The position numbers were made by a program, and so were the translations under genes. 54,116 nt of DNA from a virus, in the IMG/VR virus record IMGVR_UViG_3300027898_000011, positions 1 to 54,116 of that record; one strand, given 5' to 3'. Positions 40,239-47,744 of the stretch are shown here, one piece after another; the first letter of the stretch is position 1, and each line of letters begins with the position of its first letter. A model generated the notes under the pieces. The model did not search any database and was not told the DNA's origin. It worked only from the letters and a program-made list of their open reading frames with translations.

Positions 40239-41613
40239 TGGGTGCCTCAAAAATTTCTGTGATGGAGCCCGAATAGGAATGCGAACCTACGTGAGTCAGC
40301 GCAATCTCAGGGTCAATCCAAACACTATTGCCTAGACTACGCCACGTATTGCAAAAATGATAGTCCTCGCCTACGCACTCGCCGTTAGGGCCATCAGCAA
40401 AGCGAAAATAATCATAAAACTGCTCGCCTACCCGTTCCGACATATGCGCGAGGGGGCGGCGTTTACGGTGGGGTTCAGCGGCAGCGATCTTTTCAAAAGC
40501 TGAACGATCAATTTTAAGAAAGCCTGTTCCTACGCCGCCCACTTTGATCGCCCCGTGCGCGTCTGTTTCAAGGTCCTGGCCTTCAAACCAAGCGCACCAC
40601 ACGTTAGGGTCGGAGTTAGGCTTGTCAGTGCGCTTACGCCCGACCGCACCAATAACTTCGTGTTCCGAGGCCAGGAGGCGCAGCACGTCGTTAGGCACCC
40701 AGCCCATGTCGCTGTCGATAAACAACATCGTAGAGCAATCAGAAGCCATAAACTCGGCTACAAGCTCGTTACGAGCGCGAGGAAGGTTAGAGTTGCCGAT
40801 AACCATCTGGCACCGGTGATGCGCGCCAAAACGATCAAGCGTAATAGCGGTGTCCACCAAAGCCCGCACATACTGCCATGCGCAGTCCCTATAAACCGGC
40901 GTGCAGATCATCACAGAGGAACGATTAGCCCGGCTCATACGCCGGGCGTTTGGCTCTCGTGTGATAACCTGCTCCGCTTTAGCTACCGCTTCTTCAAGGC
41001 CCCCGTTTCTCAGCCATTCGTTAAAAACTCCCCTATCTTCGTCAAAACTGTCGTAAGCGATTTTGTAGGTCTTATCTTCCGGGGCTTTCCCGTTCGCTGC
41101 GTGGTTGTGTTCGACCAGAATGTTATTATGAAACGTCCAGTTTCCAAGCTTCCGGCCTAAGCGTTCCCACACATCGTCGCAGAAAGAATGCTTAGACCCC
41201 TTCAGTGCCCAGAACCCAATCGCCCGGAGTAAATCCCCGCCAAATACCACCGCGCCGTGCATGCGCGGTCCCGAATTGAAGTTATCCGCGCTGTTAGCGA
41301 ATCCATCTTTGCCTGCCGAGGCCACGAGAGTAGTGTCCCAGCCACGGGAACGCACAACAGAATCGTCTGAGATAAATCCATACCATTCCTCCGAGTACCA
41401 CCGGCTCAGGGCGTAGTTGAGCACGGCGCATACACCGACTCTATCGCTCAGCTTGTGGAGGTGCCAGCCCTCGGGCAGACGGAGCGTGTCGTAACGCGGA
41501 TCGGGGTCGCCGTCCACAATAACAACACCGGACGTAGAAACGCCCGACTCAAATAATGAGTCGAGCGTTTGTTGGCATCGCTCAGGACGCCCATAAGTCG
41601 GGAGAACCCACAT
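40216..41613 (-). CDS. Two-domain GT-A glycosyltransferase
   Basis: 465 residues. First domain (1-215): WVLPTYGRPERCQQTL, SGVVIVDGDPDPR, FISDDSVV as metal-binding acidic cluster, and a late CDDVWERLG. Second domain (230-465): VMICTPVYRDCAW, QMVIGNSNLPRARNELVAEF, LFIDSDMGW (the DxD motif) and ECVGEDYHFCN. Both have the GT-A layout, so the protein is a tandem of two family 2-like enzymes. It sits in the head gene cluster between two putative head proteins, which suggests that it glycosylates virion proteins. Substrate unknown; alternatively it modifies host surface sugars. Confidence 0.75.
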   Translation of the reverse strand: MWVLPTYGRPERCQQTLDSLFESGVSTSGVVIVDGDPDPRYDTLRLPEGWHLHKLSDRVGVCAVLNYALSRWYSEEWYGFISDDSVVRSRGWDTTLVASAGKDGFANSADNFNSGPRMHGAVVFGGDLLRAIGFWALKGSKHSFCDDVWERLGRKLGNWTFHNNILVEHNHAANGKAPEDKTYKIAYDSFDEDRGVFNEWLRNGGLEEAVAKAEQVITREPNARRMSRANRSSVMICTPVYRDCAWQYVRALVDTAITLDRFGAHHRCQMVIGNSNLPRARNELVAEFMASDCSTMLFIDSDMGWVPNDVLRLLASEHEVIGAVGRKRTDKPNSDPNVWCAWFEGQDLETDAHGAIKVGGVGTGFLKIDRSAFEKIAAAEPHRKRRPLAHMSERVGEQFYDYFRFADGPNGECVGEDYHFCNTWRSLGNSVWIDPEIALTHVGSHSYSGSITEIFEAPNENGNSN

Positions 41614-41622
41614 ACCCTACAA

Positions 41623-42096
41623 TTAGGTAGGCGAGGCCAGTCTGTCAAACCCTGCGAAGAAGCCCGTCGAAATTAAAGTGACGGTATCGGTGCCAATAGC
41701 GCTCAGCGTCGGGACCGTCAACAGGCGAACGTAGCGATATGCGCCCGTAAGGTTGACGTTAAAAGCCACCTGGCCTTGCACCGCGCCACCGCCGCTCGGG
41801 CCAGTAGCAGCCACGACAGCCGCCGAAGTGGCGAAGTCGGTAAAGGTGCTGTTATTCGTGCTGTGCTGAAGATCAAACGTCACCGACAGCGTCTTGCCAC
41901 TCTGCAACGTAGTGTCAAACAGCGCGGCAAACTCCGCAGAACGAGGCAGGGAGCCGCCAGAGAAGCCGCCACGGTCAATCGTCACGCCCGTAATGGTGGC
42001 GGTCGCACCGGCAGTCTGCGCGCCCGTGCCCGCAGGAGACATGCGGCGGGTCGTGCCCTCCGCACCAATATTCGTAACGTAAACAATATCAGCCAT
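41623..42096 (-). CDS. Putative capsid decoration protein
   Basis: 157 residues with a strong GGAGGA ribosome binding site, immediately after the capsid gene. Ser/Thr/Gly rich beta protein (GKTLSVTFDLQHSTNNSTFT and YRYVRLLTVPTLSAIGTDTV), compatible with an Ig-like or jelly-roll capsid cement protein. It is rich in Ser/Thr residues, possible targets for the neighbouring glycosyltransferase. Family not recognised. Confidence 0.6.
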   Translation of the reverse strand: MADIVYVTNIGAEGTTRRMSPAGTGAQTAGATATITGVTIDRGGFSGGSLPRSAEFAALFDTTLQSGKTLSVTFDLQHSTNNSTFTDFATSAAVVAATGPSGGGAVQGQVAFNVNLTGAYRYVRLLTVPTLSAIGTDTVTLISTGFFAGFDRLASPT

Positions 42097-42115
42097 GGAT
42101 TCCTCCGAAAGTGAT

Positions 42116-42144
42116 GGTCAGGGACTTTCGTCCCCGACCTTTTT
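42116..42144 (+). terminator. Antisense-oriented hairpin after the capsid gene
   Basis: GGTCAGGGAC (42116-42125) pairs with GTCCCCGACC (42130-42139, one G-T pair) around TTTC, followed by five T residues on the plus strand. All genes here run on the minus strand, where the same stem has a GAAA tetraloop but no T-run behind it. It can end rightward (antisense) transcription, and in the late mRNA it forms a stable stem between capsid and decoration genes. Confidence 0.6.
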
Positions 42145-42162
42145 AACCTACCCGCGCCTCAA

Positions 42163-43539
42163 TTACGAGATAGCGGGAGCCCAGCGAACAAACTGCGCGA
42201 CAGCCACAGACGCATCATGGCGAATTTGGAAGTCGTGCTCAGCAATAGCGCGGATCAGCGTTTGGTCATTGCTGAAAGCGCTCTGCGTAGCGCCGCTGGC
42301 ATCGATATAGGTGCCGTCGCGGGACACAGCCAATTCAAGCTGCATCGAATCAAGGATCATCGTCTCGGACATTTCCGCGAGGAAGATGAACGAGCAATCC
42401 TGATTAGTGCCGGTCGCATCCCAGATGTTAATCGGAATCTGGGTGCTGCAACGGAACGGATAACCCAGCAGCTTGCCCTGGTTAATTTCGTCACGATACA
42501 CGTAAACGCCCAGGCTGTTCTGCACATTGTACAAGTAGTTCTTCGTCCGAGGATGGAAGAACCAAACGCGCTTAATGTCCGGAACGTTTGCGGTATCCAG
42601 CTTGTTCATCAAGCCGCCGAGTTCCTGAGCGGCGGTGGACAGCGTGTAGGTGCCGTTCGAGGTAATCCAGTTGCCGCCAGAAGCCGCAGTGGAGTTAGCG
42701 CCCGTGTTCCACACGCCCGCCGTGCCGCCGTTGGCGGTGGCGTAGCCGTTGGCAAAGGACGTATAGCCGCGCGGCGTATTCTGCGTGCCGTCGCCCAGCA
42801 AGAAAGCGAGGTCTTCGCGCAAGGCGATGATCTTAACCAAGTCGTCTCGCACGAAAGCGTCAACCGCCGGATCGGCGTAGCGCATCATGTCGTTAGTCAC
42901 CGGAACCAGCGCGGTCAGCTTCTTGTAGCTGGCCACAATCTGATTCAGGGTTTGCTGAGACGAACCAATCGTAACCAGTTCGTTACCGTAGGACGCGGTG
43001 GCCGCAGACGCCTGACCCGGCAGAGTCATGGTGCCGCGCGGCATCGGGAGCACACGGGGACCGGCATTACGAACCTGCGCCATAGGACGCAACAGTTCGA
43101 TAATCTCGTTCATGTAGTCGGGCGGAATGATGAAACCACCGGCAGAGCCCGTGGAAGCGTTCAGCGCACGAGTAACAGGGTGGTTTTCGCCATAAAGCTC
43201 GGCAGCCTCGACGCGAGACGCGCGCAGATTACCGTTGCCCAGGCCGACCATCTTAGCGATGCCGCCGAGAACCAGAGTGCGGTCCTTAACGTAACGATCA
43301 TTTTCCACAGTGGCGGGCACCGTAGACGACTGACCAGCAACCGGCTGAGCGGAAGCGGCGGACATTTCGCGCGCCTTGCTAACGCGCTCAATCTGGCCAT
43401 CAAGCGACTTAATCTCGGTTTCCAGCGCGGAAAAACGAGCTTCCTGCTCGGTCGTCAGCGTGGCGCTTTCCGCCAAGCTAGCGAACTCCGTGTAAGCCTT
43501 TTCACGCTGATTGCGGAGGTCCGCTACTTTAATAGTCAT
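42163..43539 (-). CDS. Major capsid protein, HK97 fold
   Basis: 458 residues. Residues 1-60 form the coiled-coil delta (scaffold) domain (LRNQREKAYTEFASLAESAT, EQEARFSALETEIKSLDGQI) removed by the protease. The mature coat starts before AGGFIIPPDYMNEIIELLRP. AGPRVLPMPRGTMTLPGQAS, MRYADPAVDAFVRDDLVKII and FLLGDGTQNTPRGY are standard HK97-fold landmarks. AAGGAG before the start predicts high expression. I do not see the Lys/Asn crosslink context clearly enough to claim covalent chain mail. Confidence 0.93.
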   Translation of the reverse strand: MTIKVADLRNQREKAYTEFASLAESATLTTEQEARFSALETEIKSLDGQIERVSKAREMSAASAQPVAGQSSTVPATVENDRYVKDRTLVLGGIAKMVGLGNGNLRASRVEAAELYGENHPVTRALNASTGSAGGFIIPPDYMNEIIELLRPMAQVRNAGPRVLPMPRGTMTLPGQASAATASYGNELVTIGSSQQTLNQIVASYKKLTALVPVTNDMMRYADPAVDAFVRDDLVKIIALREDLAFLLGDGTQNTPRGYTSFANGYATANGGTAGVWNTGANSTAASGGNWITSNGTYTLSTAAQELGGLMNKLDTANVPDIKRVWFFHPRTKNYLYNVQNSLGVYVYRDEINQGKLLGYPFRCSTQIPINIWDATGTNQDCSFIFLAEMSETMILDSMQLELAVSRDGTYIDASGATQSAFSNDQTLIRAIAEHDFQIRHDASVAVAQFVRWAPAIS

Positions 43540-43634
43540 GGAAGCTAGGCTCCTTCAAGTGGGATTGTGGCCTGTCGTCTCGACGGTCACTAAGTCAGCC
43601 TTGCCCAAGGGCCGATTTGGGCTAGTAGCGAACC

Positions 43635-44891
43635 TTAAGCTCTCGAAACTTTGAGCATTCGGGCACGCTGCATACGTTGCTCTTTTGTAAGCGGGGTGTC
43701 AATACCCTTCTTAGAGGTAGTGCCTTCCTCTCCGATTACACCGTCGCTGTCGGTGGTGCGAATGTTTTCGTCCTGAGTAGAACTGCCTTCTTCAGGCATT
43801 AGCTCAGCCATGGATTTCATGCACTTGCTGTGCATCATCAGCGCGCCGCTTAGTGCTTCGTGGCTATCCATAGCGCTGCGAATTACCGGTGCGGCGTCAC
43901 CGGGAACGACCCCGGGAGTCGCGGCGGCCTTGGTCATGCCTTCCGGCATGCACATTTCTTCCATGTCTTTCATGCACTTGGCATGAACTTTGTGCATCGC
44001 CATGACAGCGTTATGCGTGTCCATTGCGTCACCGATTTTTTCGGCGGTGGCTTTGGAAACGGCACGTCCTGCCTTGGACACAACTACGCCTGCGCGGAAC
44101 TTGCGGATCGCCGGGTTAGTGGACTTACCGGTGCCGTCTGGTACTTCTACGTCCGCGTGCGCATCTACCTGGGCGAGCATTTCGCCCACTTCTTCCTGCG
44201 TCATGGCCAGAAGCGCTTCGCCTGCCATGTGGATAAGCTCAGCCAGCTTGCCCGGAAGCTCGCTATCGTCGCCCTCCATTTCCTTTTCCCAAACGGATTC
44301 ACAGTGCATCCATCCAAGCTCGTTAAGCAACTGCGCGAAATCGCCTACTTGATACAGACCCTTGAAAGCCAGCTTCGGGAGTTCTTTGGCCATAACTTTT
44401 ACCTCGGGGGAAGCGCCCTCTTGGGCTTTTGATTTTTCCGTTACCCGGGCGTCAGAATTAGCCGGGATCGACACCACACTCAATTCAAACAGAACGCTCT
44501 TGTTATAACGCTGCGGCCCGCGAGGGCGGGAAGGATCGATGGGGGTGGCGTCTTCGGGTTGAAAACCGATAGAGAACGATTTAACCACCCCTTCTTTAAT
44601 AAGAGCGTAGGCTTCTTTGGCTTTTTGACTGGCGTTAACCGCAATCTTGACGGTGCCGCAGAGTTTGCCGCCGACCACACCTATTTCCGTTACCGTTCCA
44701 ATCGGGTGTAGGGGGTCATGGTTCCATAACAAAATAGGATTCTGCATAAACTGAGTAAGGTCAATGCCTTCTTGCAGAACCACGTCACCCATTTCGTCTA
44801 CATTAGGAGACGAAAAGACACCTTTGACCACGCCTTCTTCAAGCGCTTCAAGGCCACCCGGGGCGGTAAGAAGTTTACGAACCAGAGACAT
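43635..44891 (-). CDS. Prohead protease (S78) with long C-terminal extension
   Basis: 418 residues. Protease domain in the first 155: VVKGVFSSPNVDEMGDVV, LLWNHDPLHPIG (His58), KSFSIGF (catalytic serine near 105-107), LFELSVVSIPAN, all standard HK97 prohead protease motifs. Proteases of this family are usually 200-250 residues. The extra 260 residues are helical, rich in Met and Lys (MAMHKVHAKCMKDMEEMCMP) with two similar AMDxHxA...MH-KCMK segments (about 290 and 350), perhaps a scaffold-like or metal-binding tail. Confidence 0.88.
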   Translation of the reverse strand: MSLVRKLLTAPGGLEALEEGVVKGVFSSPNVDEMGDVVLQEGIDLTQFMQNPILLWNHDPLHPIGTVTEIGVVGGKLCGTVKIAVNASQKAKEAYALIKEGVVKSFSIGFQPEDATPIDPSRPRGPQRYNKSVLFELSVVSIPANSDARVTEKSKAQEGASPEVKVMAKELPKLAFKGLYQVGDFAQLLNELGWMHCESVWEKEMEGDDSELPGKLAELIHMAGEALLAMTQEEVGEMLAQVDAHADVEVPDGTGKSTNPAIRKFRAGVVVSKAGRAVSKATAEKIGDAMDTHNAVMAMHKVHAKCMKDMEEMCMPEGMTKAAATPGVVPGDAAPVIRSAMDSHEALSGALMMHSKCMKSMAELMPEEGSSTQDENIRTTDSDGVIGEEGTTSKKGIDTPLTKEQRMQRARMLKVSRA

Positions 44892-44917
44892 ACCGGTTAT
44901 TCCTATCAGAACGCTTT

Positions 44918-45130
44918 TTACTGCGCAATACCGCGCCGCAATCTATCTGAAGGCGAGGCCATTACGCATTCTACCTTGTCCACCCGGTAGTTAGGGTGCG
45001 CGTCATGAAACACCGCAATAAGACGAGTTGCTTCCGTATCACAAGCTGTTTCTGTTTCGATATATTCTGTTACGCGATCGGTTTTACCTGAATGCAAGTT
45101 TAACATGAATATGACGAGCAAGAATTTCAT
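44918..45130 (-). CDS. Small secreted or membrane-anchored protein, 70 aa
   Basis: Starts MKFLLVIFMLNLHSG, a short hydrophobic signal-like segment, followed by an acidic Thr/Glu-rich part with two cysteines (ETACDTEA and KVECVMA). The ATG overlaps the portal stop (TAATG). Small exported proteins in the head operon are seen in other phages and may act in superinfection exclusion; nothing specific supports that here. Confidence 0.5.
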   Translation of the reverse strand: MKFLLVIFMLNLHSGKTDRVTEYIETETACDTEATRLIAVFHDAHPNYRVDKVECVMASPSDRLRRGIAQ

Positions 45131-46488
45131 TAGCTTTGATCCGGTGTGTCGTTATCGTCCACTGGTTTTGATCCGGGCTGCTCGCCGCCCGTAGATAATC
45201 CCGGGTTCGGTGCGTTGCCGCCCGCTGGCCTGCCGCCCCCGTCCGCTCCGGTGCCCGTCATATCCGAGCCTAGGGCCGCCGTGTTAGAAGGCACCAGCAG
45301 TTCGTCCGCCATCGGTGCGTCTTTGGGCGGCAGCCCTTCGGCCTTGCGCGCCTCGTTCGGCGTCAAAATACCCGAGGTAACGCCGATGCGATAAGTATTG
45401 TAGCGGGTAAGAATGTCTGCGCGTAACAGGCGGCTAATGTCGAACTCAACGCCCAGGCCCTCGTCTTGCAGGCCAAGGCTTTTAGCCAAGATTGCTTCCC
45501 ATCTGTCGAGGTCTGGGGCCACTGTGTTGTTTGCATAGTCTTGATCCTGTTGCGGAATGTTCATAGACGCTGCACGGTCGGCCACCGCGACCTTGTGCGG
45601 GGGCACACGGAAAAAACGGCAAACGTCCAGCACGGACATTTCCCGTTGAGCAATGAACTGAAGGTCAACCGAGCTAAGTTGAAGCTGCTTCCATTGGATG
45701 CCGTCTTCCAGCACGGCGGTCCCGCCGACGTTCTGGATGCCTCCCACAAAGTCTTGCCACGCCTGTTTAAGGCGGTTGGCCGCTTCGGCGGTCAGAACCT
45801 TGTCCGACATAAGGACGCCAGACGGGCGGGCACCGTTACCCACCCAGCGGCTAGCCTGCTGGCTCAGGCCCATATCTAGGCCGATGGTGTCGCGGGCTAG
45901 GCCGATGGTAGAGACGGCCACCAGGGCGTTAAACGACAAACCCCGGATATGCAGAATGTCTTCCGATGGGATGGCCACCGGAAACGGCTCTAGCATGGCG
46001 GTCTGCCATAGACCGATACGATTGACGTTATAGAACCAAGAGCCGTCAGCGGCTTCTAGGACCATAACAGCGTCTGGATTGATCGGAATCAGACGGATAG
46101 GGTCGCCCTTGCTGTTGCGAATGATCGCGGCATAGGCGTTACCCCGAAGCAGATAACCCGTGTGCATCTGCTCGACAAACTCGAACCATGTCTGAGGAAG
46201 GTTGGGGTTTTCAAATAGTTTTGCTACCGGATGGTCTTTGACGTAGACCTTAGTTCCGTCAGCTTGCATTTTATACAGTTTGGGAGCGCAACGAGCTACG
46301 TCTAACGCACGACGAGTAACACAGGCGTAGACGGTGGGGACCGTCATCGCTGTGGACTGGCTGATTTGCAAGCCGCTGGCGGAAGACACCGACCCTAGAG
46401 GCGGTATCATACCGTAAGATGGAACAGAAGCGCTGCTACGTGTTACGGTGGGGGCGAAGCCGCGCGCTACGCGATCAAATAGACCCAC
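45130..46488 (-). CDS. Portal protein, HK97 family
   Basis: 452 residues, GTG start with AGGG. SQSTAMTVPTVYACVTRRAL is the conserved N-terminal region. RGNAYAAIIRNSKGDPIRLI, PSEDILHIRGLSFNALVAVS, GARPSGVLMSDK and LDVCRFFRVPPHKVAVADRA follow in family order. The C-terminal tail is Gly/Pro/Asp-rich. Forms the dodecameric DNA entry vertex. Confidence 0.93.
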   Translation of the reverse strand: MGLFDRVARGFAPTVTRSSASVPSYGMIPPLGSVSSASGLQISQSTAMTVPTVYACVTRRALDVARCAPKLYKMQADGTKVYVKDHPVAKLFENPNLPQTWFEFVEQMHTGYLLRGNAYAAIIRNSKGDPIRLIPINPDAVMVLEAADGSWFYNVNRIGLWQTAMLEPFPVAIPSEDILHIRGLSFNALVAVSTIGLARDTIGLDMGLSQQASRWVGNGARPSGVLMSDKVLTAEAANRLKQAWQDFVGGIQNVGGTAVLEDGIQWKQLQLSSVDLQFIAQREMSVLDVCRFFRVPPHKVAVADRAASMNIPQQDQDYANNTVAPDLDRWEAILAKSLGLQDEGLGVEFDISRLLRADILTRYNTYRIGVTSGILTPNEARKAEGLPPKDAPMADELLVPSNTAALGSDMTGTGADGGGRPAGGNAPNPGLSTGGEQPGSKPVDDNDTPDQS

Positions 46489-46503
46489 TAAACCCTGCCT
46501 TTG

Positions 46504-46698
46504 TTACGTCTGCTCCGACCGCGCCATAAGGAACGCGACACCTGCAAGCAGCACCCCGGCGACGATAAAGCCAGCGGGAGGGTAAGTCAACCACGCACCG
46601 TAAGAAATACTAGCCATACCAGCAAGCCCGGTTAAGTCTCGTAACAAAACAAGAAACATTGACCAAACCGAACCAATAAACCGTCCAAACTTTTTCAT
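46504..46698 (-). CDS. Small two-TM membrane protein, 64 aa
   Basis: MKKFGRFIGSVWSMFLVLLR then two hydrophobic stretches (LAGMASISYGAWLTY and GFIVAGVLLAGVAFLMARS). Located between the tRNA array and the portal gene. Could be a holin by size and topology, but it is far from the endolysin; role unknown. Confidence 0.55.
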   Translation of the reverse strand: MKKFGRFIGSVWSMFLVLLRDLTGLAGMASISYGAWLTYPPAGFIVAGVLLAGVAFLMARSEQT

Positions 46699-46712
46699 GC
46701 TTACTCCTAGTT

Positions 46713-46795
46713 TGGTGCCCGTGGAGGGACTTGAACCCCCACTCCGAAAAAGCGGAGCTTAAATCCGCTGCGTCTACCAATTCCGCCACACGGGC
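46713..46795 (-). tRNA. tRNA-Leu (UAA)
   Basis: Class II tRNA of 83 bases including an encoded CCA. Acceptor stem GCCCGTG/CACGGGC, A discriminator, D arm with GGTAGA, anticodon loop TTTAAGC between GCGGA and TCCGC, a variable arm, and T loop TTCAAGT. Reads UUA. Confidence 0.93.
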
Positions 46796-46799
46796 TCTC

Positions 46800-46873
46800 T
46801 GGTTCCGGGGGCTGGATTTGAACCAACATAACAAAGACCAAAGCCTTGTGTCCTACCATTAGACGACCCCGGA
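46800..46873 (-). tRNA. tRNA-Gln (UUG)
   Basis: 74 bases with encoded CCA. Acceptor TCCGGGG/CCCCGGA, U8 present, D arm GTCTAATGGTAGGAC, anticodon loop CTTTGGT (anticodon TTG), T loop TTCAAAT. The U1-A72 pair is a known feature of glutamine tRNAs. Reads CAA. Confidence 0.92.
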
Positions 46874-46878
46874 ATATC

Positions 46879-46954
46879 TGGACCCCCAGACAGGACTCGA
46901 ACCTGCATCCTCCGAACTAGAAAATCAGCGCTCGCCCAGTTGAGCTACTGAGGG
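46879..46954 (-). tRNA. tRNA-Arg (UCU)
   Basis: 76 bases with encoded CCA. Acceptor CCCTCAG/CTGGGGG with a G-T pair, D arm GCTCAACTGGGCGAGC, anticodon loop TTTCTAG (anticodon TCT), T loop TTCGAGT. The closing pair of the anticodon stem is T-T, and the discriminator base is T, so charging may be atypical. Reads AGA. Confidence 0.85.
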
Positions 46955-46959
46955 TAAGC

Positions 46960-47035
46960 TGGCGTCCCTTGCAGGAGTCGAACCTACGTTTGCCCCCTGA
47001 GAAGGGGCTGTCCTAAGCCGCTAGACGAAAGGGAC
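46960..47035 (-). tRNA. tRNA-Glu (CUC)
   Basis: 76 bases with encoded CCA. Acceptor GTCCCTT/AAGGGAC, G discriminator, D arm beginning TCGTCTAG as in bacterial glutamate tRNAs, anticodon loop TTCTCAG between GCCCC and GGGGC (anticodon CTC). Reads GAG. Confidence 0.92.
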
Positions 47036-47040
47036 TAACT

Positions 47041-47116
47041 TGGAGCCCGGGGCGGGACTTGAACCCGCAACCTGCGGTTTACAAAACCGCTACTCTGCCA
47101 TTGAGCTACCCAGGGC
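47041..47116 (-). tRNA. tRNA-Thr (UGU)
   Basis: 76 bases with encoded CCA. Acceptor GCCCTGG/CCCGGGC with one mismatch at pair 5-68, anticodon stem GCGGT/ACCGC around TTTGTAA (anticodon TGT), T loop TTCAAGT. Reads ACA. Confidence 0.9.
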
Positions 47117-47175
47117 GTATTCGGTCGGTTGCAAGTATGGACCCATGCAACCGGAGGCCCGACGAGCCCCTTGTC

Positions 47176-47217
47176 AAAAAGCGGGTTCAGAGGGGAACTG
47201 TGCAAACCTCTGAACCC
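47176..47217 (-). terminator. Strong hairpin inside the tRNA array
   Basis: On the minus strand GGGTTCAGAGG (47217-47207) pairs perfectly over 11 bases with CCTCTGAACCC (47193-47183) around a 13-base loop, followed by GC and five T residues. It sits between the CAU tRNA and the threonine tRNA. It fits an intrinsic terminator, or an RNA-processing hairpin separating the two halves of the array. Confidence 0.65.
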
Positions 47218-47346
47218 AAAGACCGTATCCGCCCACACGCCGACACGGCCTAACTTTGGCGCACGGGGTTGTCGAAGTCCCGCCGCCTATCCCTCCCTCA
47301 CATATGGGGGAGGGACTACCCGGGTGGAGTCAGGCCCGGGTCGTGT

Positions 47347-47423
47347 TGGTGGCGGGAACCGGATTTGAACCGGTAACCAAGTCGTTATGAGCGACCCGCT
47401 CTGCCTGATTGAGCTATCCCGCG
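47347..47423 (-). tRNA. tRNA with CAU anticodon (Met or Ile2)
   Basis: 77 bases with encoded CCA and A discriminator. Anticodon loop CTCATAA, identical to that of bacterial initiator tRNA. Aligned on U8, the first base is C facing C72, an unpaired 1-72 position as in initiators; but the anticodon stem lacks the three G-C pairs of initiators and the D stem is elongator-like. It could be elongator Met, Ile2 (after modification) or an initiator-like hybrid. Confidence 0.88.
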
Positions 47424-47429
47424 TTTATA

Positions 47430-47505
47430 TGGCTGGCAAGGTAGGACTCGAACCTACGATGGGCACATTAACAGTGTGCTGCTTTACCGACTAAGCTACT
47501 TGCCA
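47430..47505 (-). tRNA. tRNA-Asn (GUU)
   Basis: 76 bases with encoded CCA. Acceptor TGGCAAG/CTTGCCA, G discriminator, anticodon stem GCACA/TGTGC around CTGTTAA (anticodon GTT), T arm GTAGG TTCGAGT CCTAC. Reads AAC and AAU. Confidence 0.93.
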
Positions 47506-47632
47506 AAGTTTAATCCGTCTCTCCGGATTGCCGCACCACTTTCATCCCTGGTAGGTGTCACCCCCTCTCTAGGCACGTTAGATCATATAAGACGGTTTAG
47601 TGCGTTTACAAGAGGGTCGGCTAACTTTTTGG

Positions 47633-47713
47633 GGGGCAGGGAAAGAATTTGCACTTTCACAGTTTACCGGCGGTTTTACAGACCGTTGGGCTCACTCATG
47701 CCCAGCCTGCCCC
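47633..47713 (-). tRNA. Degenerate tRNA-Tyr-like element (GUA)
   Basis: Minus strand: acceptor-like GGGGCAGG pairs over eight bases with CCTGCCCC. A D-arm-like hairpin TGGGC/GCCCA follows, then an anticodon arm with loop CTGTAAA (anticodon GTA, the same loop as bacterial tyrosine tRNAs), a long variable arm and a T-arm-like hairpin GAAAG/CTTTC with an eight-base loop. It lacks U8, a canonical D loop, a TTCRA T loop and a proper CCA. It is either a decayed tRNA-Tyr or a tRNA mimic. Confidence 0.55.
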
Positions 47714-47744
47714 TTCAACACATATAGAGCGGTTGCGGTGTGCT

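Noticed and set aside
40555-41160. 201-codon rightward frame opposite the glycosyltransferase
   Set aside because: Antisense shadow; the minus-strand frame has clear glycosyltransferase motifs.
42217-43548. 443-codon rightward open frame opposite the capsid gene
   Set aside because: Exact antisense of the major capsid gene; its Arg/His/Val-rich translation is a shadow of the capsid codon usage and it has no ribosome binding site or homology.
47117-47346. A further tRNA between the CAU and Thr tRNAs
   Set aside because: A TTCGA element is present, but no acceptor or anticodon arms can be folded around it; the strongest structure is the terminator-like hairpin.
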